NCBI RefSeq assembly: GCF_020283565.1
Contig: NC_060063.1
Span: 7,772,563 to 7,836,562, forward strand
Length of the DNA stretch: 64,000 nt
From: Trifolium pratense
Lineage: Eukaryota; Streptophyta; Magnoliopsida; Fabales; Fabaceae
Direction: 5' to 3'
The number at the start of each line of letters is the position of its first letter. Positions within the stretch are counted from its first letter, which is position 1. Shown here piece by piece: positions 37,001-48,384 of this stretch. Position numbers and translations under genes: made by a program. Below the pieces are notes generated by a model that saw only the letters and a list, made by a program, of their open reading frames with translations, was not told where the DNA came from and did no database searches.

Positions 37001-40000
37001 GTGCACTTAAGTAAAATACAGCACACCGTAAGGTACGGTGGATATTCAAATAAGTCTATAAAAAGAATACACTTATGTGCTGAATTTTAACCTAAGAGTT
37101 AGTCCTAAAATTTAGAAACTTAGCCGCCGCTCTCTAAACCCCGTTCTCTCTGAATCTCTGGTGGAATTGGCTAGCACCGGTCATCAGAGAAGTTCTGTTC
37201 GTGTGGACTGAGTAGATGCATCGCTACTTTGCTTTGCTCGTGATCAGAAATAGTTTCTACTTCAAAGGTTCTGCACTTCAAGAGGTAAACACATAAACTT
37301 GTGGTTTTGTGTTCGTTGATTTGTGATTAATGGTTTAATCAAGATCCGTTCATCGGGATTGTTCCGCTAAGAGGATTAATTTTTTGAAAAACCCCTCTTA
37401 AATCCCTTCAGTGGTATCAGAGCTTTGGTTCTGGTTAAATCATTAAATCCGAATCTGATTATGCATAATATGATTATATGCTGATATATTCAAGAGTTAT
37501 GTGTCTATGTGCTTGCTCGATCGATGTTTGTATTTTTTATTTTGAATACGATTCAAATAGAGGCAATCATACGAATTTTAATCTGTTCACGTTCTTGTCA
37601 AAGAAGTGATTAACTTATACCTCTAAATCGTTTGGATGCATGAATATATTATTTAAGCGATTTTGATTTGCACTGGTTATTATCATTCATAAGATCCACA
37701 CATATGATATATAAGATATATTCATCAGTGGTTTGAATCTTATTTTAAAGTTGATTCCAAATAGTTTGGATTTAGCTTTCGGATATGATCCCATAAGTTA
37801 TATATATTCAATTTGCCTTTTGATTATGAATCAAAACATATATTGAATGAATTAAAGGGTTTGAATCAGGTTTGTTTGGTTCGGCGACATATATAACCGA
37901 TTGTGATTTTAATTTAGAATTAAAAGATAATATTATTTATATTGGGTTTAATTTTAAATGTGATTCAAATATTTTCATATGTGATATGAATTTCACGATC
38001 AAAATTTTGAAATCAATCTGTTTTATTAATCGTGATGTTTCTCAAACCTGTTTGTTTGGCCACATAACCAATTTTGGCTTTTAACTTAAAATTAAAGATG
38101 TTAATACTGGTAACAATTTGAAAGCCAGATTATTTGTAGGACAAATAGCAAATCGTGATTTGATATTCTTAATGGTTAAGATATTTCCAAATCGATTGCC
38201 TGTAATTTGTTACAAGTGATTCTTAATAGTTAAGATTTGGTTTGGTGTTTTAAAGTGATCCAATTGATTCAAAAAGTTTGATTCGATCCGTTTTAAATTA
38301 ATTATTTGAATTATTTAAAGTTTATTCAAAAGGAGTTTTGATTAATTAAATTATCATATTTGATGATTATAGAATCATTAAAGATTTGATTCAAAATATT
38401 TAATTTAGAATTAAAATATTTGAATCAAATAAAATTGATTTGGTACTTTTAAAGCGATGATGAATCAAAATGTTTGATTCTGATTTAAATTAATTCAAAA
38501 TGTTTTGATTAATTGTTAAAGATTTGATTTAAAAGTTTAGCATAAATTTAGCATAATTTTTTTTTTTATGAATCAAAAGATTTGATTGTAGATTAAAAGA
38601 TTTGAATCAGTTTTACTTTTATTTGATATATATCCATGTGATGCGATATTATTTTGAAATAATATTAGTTTGTTATGCCAATAAAACAGAAAGAATAATT
38701 TTTTTTTTTGGCGCTAGTTCGTTAAGATACAAAATTTATCTAACTTTATGTTTCCATAAAAATCTGAAACGTTGTTATTGGCATAACAATGTAATATTAA
38801 TTTAATAATAATAGTAATAATAAGATGTTATTATTACTTATTTATTTATTTATTAAATATATGGTATATGGTTATGACCTTAGATATTTGGTGCGTTAAT
38901 TTATACGGCCTGCGTGTCGTGGTTTATTTTAAAATACGGCCTGCGTGTCGTGCATTTTATTTATTTATTTATTTAGTTACTTAAATAATGTAATTGCTCG
39001 AGTTCAAAAGAGACAACGCCAAATGATGATACCGATGGAGAAGCTTGAGAAGTTTGCTCGAGGGTCAAAGAATTGTAATAAAGTAGTTTATTTAATTCTT
39101 GTGCGTTAGGAGGTCATAACCATACTACCTAGTCTATTTTATTTTATGTATGTGATGCATGAGATGTATGTTTTAATTATATTTGCCATGTATGTTTTAT
39201 ATAATTATTAAACGCATATTTACATGAATGTCATGTAAAGTGAAACACGTGTATAAGATACACATGTCGGTGAGATCAAATTTAATTAAAAATCCTTCAA
39301 GTACTCATAAAGACTAATATTGAAGATGTAGGTCTTGCCAACGCAAGGTGCATTTTCTATACTAGTAAGATGTGTATATATTAAGTTTTATGCTTTCCAA
39401 AGAATAGCACCCTTCAAGATCAATATCGATTAATGTAGGTTTTGCCAACGTAAAGTGCATTGTCAATATTGATAAGTTGCGGTGAGATAACCAGTTTATC
39501 CGATTGCTATTTATTGGGTTTAACTTAACTAAAGAAAATATAATATGATTATATGACTTTAGAAGCAAATGTTGGGTCATTCCATATGATGGATTAGAAT
39601 AAGTGTTATTCACCCAACGGAAAGGATATGAGAGTTGTATGAGATACAATTGGAAACAGTTTCCTACCTAAATAACTACGTTTTGTGTAATCAGCCCAAC
39701 GCTGACTTAAAACAAAGTGAAATATGGATCTCATTCCCACTAGAAAATCTTCCAACGGAATTTTCCGAATCAAATGTTGAGGGTCATTTGGTTTGAGTAA
39801 AATAGTGGGAGCATATTTAATTAAAGACCTAGTTAAATATGTTTTAATCATGATACAAATATTTTATTTTCGTAATTAGATATATTTGGCATATAATTTA
39901 TATTTTACTGTAAAAGGTCCTTATGAAGGACATAAAGTTCAGAAAAGAGTTTCTGAATTGGTACATATATATTGAGAATTGTTCTCAAATACGAGAAAAA

Positions 40001-43000
40001 CTGCTAATAGTTTTGAAAGAGTCAAAATGAAAGAAAGAAGTAAGACTTCTTCATACATTTTGTTATAGAAAGTTAAATTATTCACTTTTGCATCTTAGGT
40101 ATATGATACCAAATGCAAATTTCATATTTGTTGAAATATGAAGTTGTTTAAAGAAGTGAAAATTTGACCATAGATAAAGTCAACCTACGTTTAGAATAAA
40201 ATAGTTTCATTGATCGTAGAAGTTGAGTTTGACATGGAACCAAATAATTGTTATTATGTTTCATTTAATAATAGAAACATTGGACCTAAACCTTGTAATG
40301 ACAAGAAAAAAGGACTGCTTGTTTGAATAATAGACAAGTGTTGTTTCATTATCCAAATAATGTTTTCTATTCTATTGTTCTAATTGAGTAATGGAATTGA
40401 GTTCCATCAACTTGATAACCTTATCTATAACAATGATGAATAAGGATCAAATAAGATTTGAACCTTGTAAATTAGTGGCAATTAATATTGCTTAGTACTA
40501 ATAAGTGAGACACACATTTCTAGATTCCATAGATAGGAATTTTGGACTCATTTGATTTATATCATTTGAAGGATGTAAGTTCCACTTTTGAAAATAGTTC
40601 AGTATGTCAATTACCAACTAAGGCAAAGTGACATTTTATCTATTTGAAATATATACATATGAGATGTATATGAACCACTAAACTAATTATTTGCTAGATA
40701 TAATTTTATTTCTTTTACTTCATTTACATTACTAATTAGCTTAGTAGATGTGAATATGTGTGGTTGACACAAAGTATGATTCTTTGAATTTGTTCAAAGA
40801 ATTTATGAATGAAGTAAATGAATAATTTTGAAAAGTATTAAGACCATACGAACAAGTCGTAATGGTAAATACTTAGATAAGGAGTATAGTAACAACTATT
40901 TATATTACATCATGTTCGACATGATTACAAATAAGATAGTTCGTTTATATCTCCAGCGACTCTTTCGAAAAATTATTTTAATTAGAGTTATTCTTTACCC
41001 ACAAAAGTTCCAATAAAAGAAATCATAAAGACACCATATTTGATATGGAGGTAAAAATACCTAGTTTGACTTTATGGTAGTTTGGGATTGTACGGTTTAT
41101 AAGATAAACATAATTCCAACTTGGATTAATGTGTATTTGTGGAGGGATCCTAAAGAAACTTAGAAATACTAATTCTACAACACTCTCTAGGACAAAAGTT
41201 GTTTTGTTACTAGAATTAAAATATTCCTTTAGAAGGAATGTGTCTCTAGAAGAGATAGTGGGAGTGATGTAGAACTTGAGTAAATTCGAGTACCACAAAA
41301 CACATGTTTTTGAGAATGGAACATGAATCGGTTCAACAAGAGTTGTTGTTGGATCACCAGTTCGAGTAGCACAAGACCTATATAAGTCGGATATGTCATA
41401 TCACACAGTTGAGAGTCACGGTTTTACCATGACTCGACAAGGTGATATATGATGCTCATGGAAGATGAGAATGTGACTTATAAAGAGTCCATGTACACAA
41501 AACATATATGGATATTGTTTTGTCATCCAATTGAGTAAGACTCATAGGATAAATATGAGTCTTGTTGTAAAGATTCACATGGATGGTATTGTGAATACCT
41601 TTATGGTGTGATTAAATGTGAAAGGTTTCACACAAATCATGATGCAATTATGATGAAACCTTTATTTCAATCATAGTGCTTAAACTCATTTGATTCCACT
41701 TGCAATTATTGTATGTTTTACTACGAGTTCTGGCAGATGGACAACGAGGTTACATTCCTTAATTGGAATGACCTTACATATGTATTTGACATATGGACGG
41801 AGTTTCGTTAATCTAAAGGATGCTAGAAAAGTATATAAATTACAAAATTCATTTATGAATTTGTTCAAATTTCTCAAAGTTGAATTATCAGTTTTATTGA
41901 TCAAGTTTTATGAAAACTAAGATTAATAAAGGAACTCTTGTGCACACAAGAAAGTCAGTGGGAGTATTTAAATTAAATGAGTTACAATGATACTGATTGT
42001 CCAAAACCGAAGAACAGTATACCCAGATTGTAGTCTGGAATAAACTTTATGCTCGGATGTCAAATCTGTAAGCTTACAAGCTTCAGAAGATTGATATATC
42101 TATTACAAAGGTCAAATATATGATTTGAATCGTTTGTCTCATAAGATGAGGCAGAAAATTGTTTTCCTTACGTTGCAGATTCCCCTGACCTCATTAAAGA
42201 TGGTAATGGTTTAATCTTGCAAGCAACGGAAAACCAGATCTCACCAACGATTCAAATACAAGTTTTGACACTTTATTTCTTTTGATAGAAGATCAAAAGT
42301 GTAAATTGGAAGATGTATCGGGTACCAACATAGGAAAGAGTTCCTTATCCACTAATAGAAAATCTTGCATAGAAGATGCTTGATGATCACGCTAGTCCAA
42401 TAGATGTTGAGTTAATATCTGATTGGCTTTAGTGCTAGTGGGAGATTGTTGGAGTAAGCCCTAAAAGCCAATATGTTTTGATAGAATCTTCTTTTGTATC
42501 ATGACTTTGATTTATATATTTAATATATATAAAAAGGCATTTCTTTATTATGTTTGTTTCAAACTAATAAAGTCCCTAGAATAGCTAGTCTAATTAATGG
42601 AACATTAAGTGTGACTTAATAGTGAGACTCCATTAAACATAAGGACACTATTCTTAAAGTATCCGTAGTCAAGTTTTACTGTGATGTGGGATAACAGTAA
42701 AACATAGAGACTATTATGTGAGTAGACTGATGACCTCATCTCACGTGTCATGGATATGAGATATCAAGTCTTCACATAGATATAAATATTAGGAGTAATA
42801 TTTATATTGGATTGACCCACCATGAGAATACTACATAGTGTGTTATGAAAAGTGTCATAAGTTATTCTCATAGTGATAATGGTGTATACCACCCTTCGAC
42901 CTGAAACCACTATGGACCCTAGATGTGGAGTAGAGTACTTAGTTGCCGTTCAAACATTGTCCGTAACAGGATGACTATAAAGTCGGTTGATGGGTACTCC

Positions 43001-46000
43001 ACAAATCATGCTGAGGGACATGAGTGACCTAGATGGAATTTGCCCCTCATGCATAACAGGAGTAATATCTATGGGCCTCTTGATGGAATATGACTGATAA
43101 AATGCGTGGCCACGCCGAACTAAGTCAATATGAGATATTGAGCTTATTCGTTACTCAGTATATTCTGGGATCAAGAAATAAGATATTGAACCATACAAGG
43201 ATGACACGATCTATGCCTTGTGTTCAATATAGATATAAGGGCAAAGGGGTAATTATACACACGATCGTTATCATGGAAATGTTTCGTCAGATCACATGAC
43301 ATTCTCGTCACTTGGGTAGCAGTGATGTGTTGCTAGATACCGCTCACTGTTTATAATATTAAATATGTGATTTAATATTATTGCCAACGTTACGAGAACC
43401 TATAGGGTCACACACAAAGGACAGATAGATGAGAGAAATAAATAAGTAAGACTTATTTATAAAATAATAAGTAGGACTTATTAGTAATTAAATAATTAAG
43501 TATGACTTATTATTTAATTAGAGAAGCGTGGCACACCGTAAAGTATGGTGCACTTAAGTAAAATACAGCACACCGTAAGGTACGGTGGATATTCAAATAA
43601 GTCTATAAAAAGAATACACTTATGTGCTGAATTTTAACCTAAGAGTTAGTCCTAAAATTTAGAAACCTAGCCGCCGCTCTCTAAACCCCGTTCTCTCTGA
43701 ATCTCTGGTGGAATTGGCTAGCACCGGTCATCAGAGAAGTTCTGTTCGTGTGGACTGAGTAGATGCATCGCTACTTTGCTTTGCTCGTGATCAGAAATAG
43801 TTTCTACTTCAAAGGTTCTGCACTTCAAGAGGTAAACACATAAACTTGTGGTTTTGTGTTCGTTGATTTGTGATTAATGGTTTAATCAAGATCCGTTCAT
43901 CGGGATTGTTCCGCTAAGAGGATTAATTTTTTGAAAAACCCCTCTTAAATCCCTTCAAACCATGCTTTAAAAGTTGCTCTTTGCTTTTCTTTCTCTTCCA
44001 AAGAAAATCTTAGAAGGATTTGTTCCAAATAAAAGAGTTTTTTTTTTAAAGGATAATTCATGGATATCTTGGAGTTTCCTATCTTAAGGGTCTCTTTGGT
44101 TCAAAAAATGAGAGGGAAGGGGAGGGATTTTAATGAAGGGGAGGGGAGGGAAGGGAAGGGGAGGGGAGATCTTTTAATTATGTATATGTTTGGTTCAAAA
44201 GAGGGAAGTGGAGAGGAGGGAAGGGATTTTAATTACAAATATGTTTGGTTCACGGGGGGAGGGGAGGGATGATGAAACTAAATTACTTTTTTATCCTTAT
44301 AATCATATAAAGGTTATCTTAATTTTAAAATTACTCGAATTAAAAATAATTAAATATAAAAACTCGAGAGTCGAAATCTCCACGAATCAAATCGTCTATT
44401 TTTTTATCTATAAAATTAAACTCTACACACAAATTTAAATTATTATGTAACTCAATTATCAAAAACATTATTATGTAGCTCAACCTAACAAAATAATTAT
44501 AACGTTAAATAAAATGAACAAGAAAGAGAGAAAAAAAAAGCAAAATAAGATTATATGAAAAATTTGTACAGTACACGTAAAGAAAATGTGTATAAATTTT
44601 TTCGATCAAATGAAAATGTGTTATATGATTATATTTATACAGTAATACATTACATTGCATTTCTACCAAAAAAAAAACATTACATTGCATTGCAACGGAG
44701 CAAAATAATTATATGTAGACAGGAGGATAGTTTTGGACTTTTGGTACATAAAAAATTAGTACAAAATTATTTGGAAAATTTGGAAAAAGAAAAACAGGTT
44801 AGGAACATAAAAAAAATAGGATAATTTTGGCATTTTAAAATAATGATGAGGACAATTATGTCAATATAATTAGAATTATAATAACACATTCTCTCTCCCC
44901 TCCCCTCCCCTCCAAATCCCCGCAATTTGGGGGAAAGCAAAAATTGAGTTTTGGAGGGATTTTGCTCCCCTCCTAAAAATTGAACCAAACACATTTCATT
45001 AAAAATATTCCCTCACCTCCTCTTCCCTCCCCTCTATTTACCTCGAACCAAACACACCCTAATTGATTAAATCCAAATAAAAGAGTTTTTTTTTCTTTTC
45101 TTTTTTTGGAAATTTTAAAGAAAAGAGTTGATGCGCATACTCTTATTTGGCACACAACGGTGTGAAAAATTTGGGAAGCAAAAAATGGTTAAATTTTGGG
45201 TTAATGACACTTTTGCTCCATGTCATTTAAGTGAGATTTGGTTTTCCCTTCTATAAAATTATTTTTTTGCAATTTCAACCTTATAATTCGAAGATTCTTT
45301 GTTTTAGTCCTTCATGGTATCTAGTAGCATCTAATTGTACTAAATAAATGGAGGATGTGGCACATAATGTCAGCAATGATTTGTATTTTTTCAAATATCT
45401 ATCTCAACAATTTTTCAAAAATATTATCTAAAATAAAAGGCTAATAGCACTTTTGCCCCCTGCCATTTGGGTGAATTTTGGTTTTCTCCTCTGTAAATTG
45501 CCACCAAATACGAGGACTAAAAATAAGGAATTTTTAAATTACAAGGGTGCAATCAAAAAAAATATTTAATGATAGTGGAACTGACTTGATGGTAAAACTC
45601 GTTATTTATTTATTTTTTGTCTATTTTTCTTTAATGAAACTCTTTATTTCATTTGAATGAAACAATGACTTTTTGTTAATCATATGTAGCATACGTAGTA
45701 TATCGGATGTGACAAAAAAATTGTGGCATATTGGTGGATATAAACAGATACATAAATAGTTAACAGTTTTAAAACACATATTTCATTTTCATGTATTTTT
45801 TTATAGAAAACACTTGCATTTTTCTATTTAAAGGTGAAAACTTAAATCATTATCTTAAAATCGTATTTTAAATGGCCCCTGCAAGTGGACGGTGGGATTG
45901 GTTCCCTTAAATTAGTCGGTGTCGGATACCAAGTTTTCAAAAAAATTATCTTAAATCATATATAGATGACAAAAAAAGAAAGAAAAAAAAAATAAAAATT

Positions 46001-46722
46001 CCAGTGTGCAAGTAGACAAATAAATTAGAATTATTTCACACCATCCATACCTTGAGGGTAACTTGTGAACCATCTGGTATTTCAACCGTAATTTCAATAA
46101 CCGTCGGTAAAACTACAATAAACAATGTAATTCAAATTAATATGAGCAATTTCAAAACATATAATGAAATTTGAAAGAAGATAACAATGCAATTAAATAG
46201 TTAACCATAAAAATTAGTTGCTAAACATATAAAAATTAAACTTACTTAAAAAAAAATAAAGAATGGAAAACAAATTCATATAAGATAGAGAGATATTAGA
46301 GACATATAAAAGTTACTTATCATTCGGTGGATAGTTCAACTAATTTGAACTAAGAGTTAAACGTGTTGAGGGTGGAGGAGAAAAATATTAACATTACCAA
46401 CTAATTAACGACTTCCGCCGTTTTAAAAAAAGTTAACAATTGATATTTAGTAGTGCTATATAAAATTGTAATCATCTCGTTAGAAGGTCAATTTTCTCGT
46501 GTATCCATTAATACAAAGAGTTTTTTAGTTTTTTCTTTATTTTTTGATGGATGTAATGTTTCATAACAGAAGAAAAAATGCAATTTCATATATGAATAGA
46601 CATGAAATGAAAGAGGAATAAAAAGAGATAATATAAAGTATAGTATATGAACCTTTCTCTTCTTTTTTCTTTTTTTCTCCTTTAGTTTTGTGCGGTTTTG
46701 TTTTTCCGGTCTTGGGAGCCAT
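25016..46722 (-). CDS. TSS: CLU/TPR protein of the TSS / REC family, 23 coding exons
   Basis: Exons from the 5' end: 46722-46653, 46112-46051, 35694-35602, 33561-33489, 33404-33162, 33072-33008, 32754-32623, 32356-32315, 32226-31708, 31617-31457, 31161-30663, 30489-30427, 30346-30245, 29640-29320, 29247-29155, 29056-28955, 28868-28764, 28632-28499, 28072-27889, 27645-27514, 27427-27315, 27177-27099, 26977-25016. All borders are GT/AG and phases close: 5349 nt, 1782 residues. Layout: basic start ([12 protein letters not shown]), ubiquitin-like N-domain about 24-100, CLU domain about 245-530, central helical region to 815, TPRs about 880-1065 ([20 protein letters not shown]), disordered tail 1130-1782 with [14 protein letters not shown]. 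Relatives, cytosolic, act in meristem growth (TSS) and chloroplast compartment size (REC1-3); which one this is is inferred. Intron 2 is 10356 bp and holds a retrotransposon, but the coding sequence is intact. Confidence 0.95.
29887..30005 (+). mobile_element. tRNA-derived SINE in TSS intron 13
   Basis: It has a box A-like TAGCCTAGTGGCTAGAATT and a box B-like GGGGTTCAACCCTGG, followed by ACATGCAATG and AACTGAGCTA. A diverged relative is at 49875-49995. It is a pol III-type retroposon and not a tRNA gene, since no cloverleaf can be drawn. It lies antisense to TSS. Confidence 0.65.
32384..32558. mobile_element. Mutator-like MITE with 9-bp target duplication, TSS intron 7
   Basis: The element is 175 bp with inverted ends: AATGCTAACTAGTGCCCC and rc of GGCATTGGTTAGCATGACC. 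It is flanked by perfect 9-bp direct repeats TTAATATTT at 32375-32383 and 32559-32567. A 9-bp duplication points to Mutator-type insertion. Same family as 56054-56238. Confidence 0.85.
32813..32953. mobile_element. Hairpin Stowaway-like MITE in TSS intron 6
   Basis: TA-CTCCTTCCGGTCACTATTA and TAATAGTGACCAGAAGGAG-TA are inverted ends. The whole 141 bp folds on itself through TTCATTGAATAACTGATGTA and its inverse, so a transcript would form a long hairpin. Confidence 0.88.
33562..35601. other. TSS intron 3, repeat-derived
   Basis: This 2040-bp intron holds AT-rich sequence with an inverted repeat near 34030-34120 (CCTATTTTCAATTTTTGAAG and CAAATTAAAATAGGGGACC), repeated phrases such as CAACTCTTTCATTCA near 34660 and 34750, and a SINE-like fragment near 35240-35350. 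No gene is visible. Confidence 0.5.
35900..37410 (+). repeat. 5' LTR of copia copy B
   Basis: It starts TGTTGGAGTAAGCCC after AACCA and ends AAATCCCTTCA before the primer site. It matches the 3' LTR at an offset of 6547 bp. Confidence 0.96.
37412..37423 (+). other. Primer binding site of copia copy B
   Basis: TGGTATCAGAGC, one base after the LTR, is the plant Ty1-copia site for initiator methionine tRNA. Confidence 0.95.
37424..39300 (+). other. Internal leader region of copy B without recognisable gag
   Basis: Where gag should be there is AT-rich sequence without a frame over about 70 codons. An 18-base motif TACGGCCTGCGTGTCGTG occurs twice (near 38908 and 38936), and both repeats have counterparts in copy A (minus strand, near 3466-3520). 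The region is shared by both copies, so it belongs to the element. Confidence 0.7.
40820..41930 (+). pseudogene. Decayed copia pol (integrase and reverse transcriptase remnants), copy B
   Basis: 40828-41016 holds the integrase remnant ([14 protein letters not shown]). 41140-41260 is the segment after integrase, with DPKET, FYN and [10 protein letters not shown] separated by stops at 41161-41163, 41170-41172, 41188-41190 and 41230-41232. 41760-41900 has the reverse transcriptase phrase DARKVYKLQ. The family normally carries one pol frame of over a thousand codons here. Two of the stops (41170-41172 and 41230-41232) recur in copy A; the other two are private to copy B. Confidence 0.82.
42437..42446 (+). 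other. Polypurine tract of copia copy B
   Basis: AGTGGGAGAT lies directly before the 3' LTR, the usual plant Ty1-copia plus-strand primer position. Confidence 0.85.
42447..43957 (+). repeat. 3' LTR of copia copy B
   Basis: 1511 bp, the same length as the 5' LTR and identical except for one substitution that I found; followed by the target duplicate AACCA. Confidence 0.96.
44088..45059. mobile_element. PIF/Harbinger-type non-autonomous element, TSS intron 2
   Basis: 972 bp with ends GGGTCTCTTTGGTTC and GAACCAAACACACCC and a TAA duplication at 44085-44087 and 45060-45062, the pattern of Tourist/Harbinger elements. The subterminal parts are strongly asymmetric: G-rich purine repeats (GAGGGGAGGG) at 44100-44275 and C-rich ones at 44890-45045, able to pair. 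It has no transposase frame. Confidence 0.82.
45060..46050. other. Rest of TSS intron 2, repeat-derived
   Basis: Two related phrases (CACTTTTGCTCCATGTCATT near 45208 and CACTTTTGCCCCCTGCCATT near 45449) mark a decayed repeat. 45880-45955 carries GTGGGATTGGTTCCCTTA and GTCGGATACCAAGTTTTC, which appears inverted at 50213-50290. No exon was found here. Confidence 0.5.
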
Positions 46723-46930
46723 TGGATTGCACTAAGAGAAATTTAAGGTACTTACAAATATTGTTGTTTAATTTGAGAGTTTCTTTTTGGACGGAAATAA
46801 CTAGAAGCCAATACTTGAATTCATCGTTGAAGATAAAGGGAAGTGAATTGAATAGGAATGGGTTTGAAATAGCTTTACTAATAACCAAAGTGACACAAAG
46901 AAAAAGGGAGGGAGAGGGAGAGAAAAGAGA

Positions 46931-46934
<4 letters not shown>

Positions 46935-46964
<30 letters not shown>
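46935..46964 (-). promoter_or_regulatory. (CT)n tract upstream of TSS start codon
   Basis: On the TSS strand this is about 15 CT dinucleotides, some 210 bp before the ATG, with pyrimidine-rich sequence around it. CT microsatellites are common in plant core promoters and 5' leaders. Whether it is promoter or leader cannot be seen. Confidence 0.5.
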
Positions 46965-46968
<4 letters not shown>

Positions 46969-47059
46969 AAAATGAGTAAAAAACAAAAAAAAAAGAAAAG
47001 TGTGGATAGATAGGATAAGGTAAGCCAAGGGCATTCTAGCCTTGAGCATATTCACACGG

Positions 47060-48384
47060 GAGGATGTAATAAGGCTTTAACAATTTCAAGCCTCACATTT
47101 GTGAGTTTATAGGTGTAAGATGTAGTACCAAATATATTTCTACCTCATTTTTAGATTTAATTTATCAAATTTTTACCACCAAATCCAAATGGTAAAAATT
47201 TTAGTCCTTTTAAGCAAATATTTGAGTTTGATCATTAGTTCTTGCGTTTGGAGAAAATTGAATTATGAGAAAAGAATCCACTTTATGTGTGTCAAGCAGA
47301 ATTCTAATGTTTTTACTATTGATTATAATGGTGAAAACTTCTTATTAATAACATATTATGGTAAAAAATTATAACATGACCTGTTTCAGACTGAACTAAA
47401 ATTCAATACACACTTGAAGCCTAAAGGGCGTAAAACTACAATACATGTTACCAAGCATGAGATAATGTCTCAAGGCAAAGGACAATCACGTCTCATAGGG
47501 CACATGGCCTCAGCCAATGAAGATACAACATAATACTAAAATTGTGCTATTCTCAGTTTCAATAACGTAGTGGAATTACCACTCTCCATGCATACTCATG
47601 CAAGGTTTGACCTATAAATATGTGGTTGTTTTAGAATCCGCTGATGCAAAGCATCGTGGCGTACAAAAATTGTGCCATTTTATTATTTGTATCAATTTTT
47701 AAATTGATTTTAGACTGACCGTTTGATAGTCTCAAAATAGTTGCTTTGCTTGCTATTCAGAAGGAGTTGATGGTACGTGGACAAGTTTTCTTGTTGATGG
47801 ACGATTCTTTCGCCAATTTTAGATCTTGGTTGGTGCTCGCAAATGTTCACTAATAACTGTGATTGATGATAGTTTGTTAGGATCGATTAGGTTGACTTCA
47901 CTTGTGTTAATTTATCTATATGTATCACTGTTTGGGTTGTCCAACACTTTTGTATTGTTTTACTAGGTTAGGTTGTTTGTCCTCCCAACTTTTATTTCTT
48001 ATGTAATTATTTCTTTTTTATATCTTGACTCTGTTTTGTAATCTCAGATTTTGAGCTTATAGTTTATCGCTTATAGCTGATAAACTTATATACCAAAAAA
48101 GACTTGTTTGGTAAACATTTTTCAAAAAGAGCCTATAGCCTATTTTATTAGCTCACAACTTATTTTTCAAGCATTATTTCAAGTAGCTTATGAGCTTATA
48201 CCTTAGCATTTTCTTCCAATTTTACCTCTGTCTTCATACTTGAAAAAATTAATATTTTTTTTTACTAAAAAATTAAATATTAATTAAACATATCTTTTTA
48301 TGTTATTTCATACTTATAAGATAGTTCAACCGATAATTTTTCCAAACACTACAAATTCAGTTAGTTAACTTATTTGCTAAAAGC
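47060..48384. other. Upstream region of TSS, no gene seen
   Basis: Only chance frames are present. The end (48050-48380) holds AGCTTATAGTTTATCGC and related AGCTTAT phrases of a decayed hAT-like MITE, which seems to continue after 49626, so it is the host of the composite inserted at 48385. Confidence 0.45.

Larger units (their letters stand above)
35900..43957 (+). mobile_element. Complete Ty1-copia LTR retrotransposon copy B in TSS intron 2
   Basis: The element is 8058 bp with two 1511-bp LTRs beginning TG and ending CA, a primer site, a polypurine tract and a perfect 5-bp target duplication AACCA at 35895-35899 and 43958-43962. I found one difference between the LTRs (T at 37120, C at 43667), so insertion is very recent. 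The internal 5036 bp has no long frame: gag is not recognisable and pol is a set of stop-broken remnants. It therefore cannot encode its own proteins and looks non-autonomous. It lies on the strand opposite to TSS. Confidence 0.96.

Noticed and set aside
39362..39851. Antisense frames of 81-95 codons conserved between copia copies A and B
   Set aside because: Conserved because the DNA of the two copies is similar; frames run against the element and contain no domain.
36543..43299. Identical 69-codon frames at 36543-36752 and 43090-43299
   Set aside because: They lie at the same place in the two LTRs, so identity reflects LTR duplication; nothing suggests a real protein.
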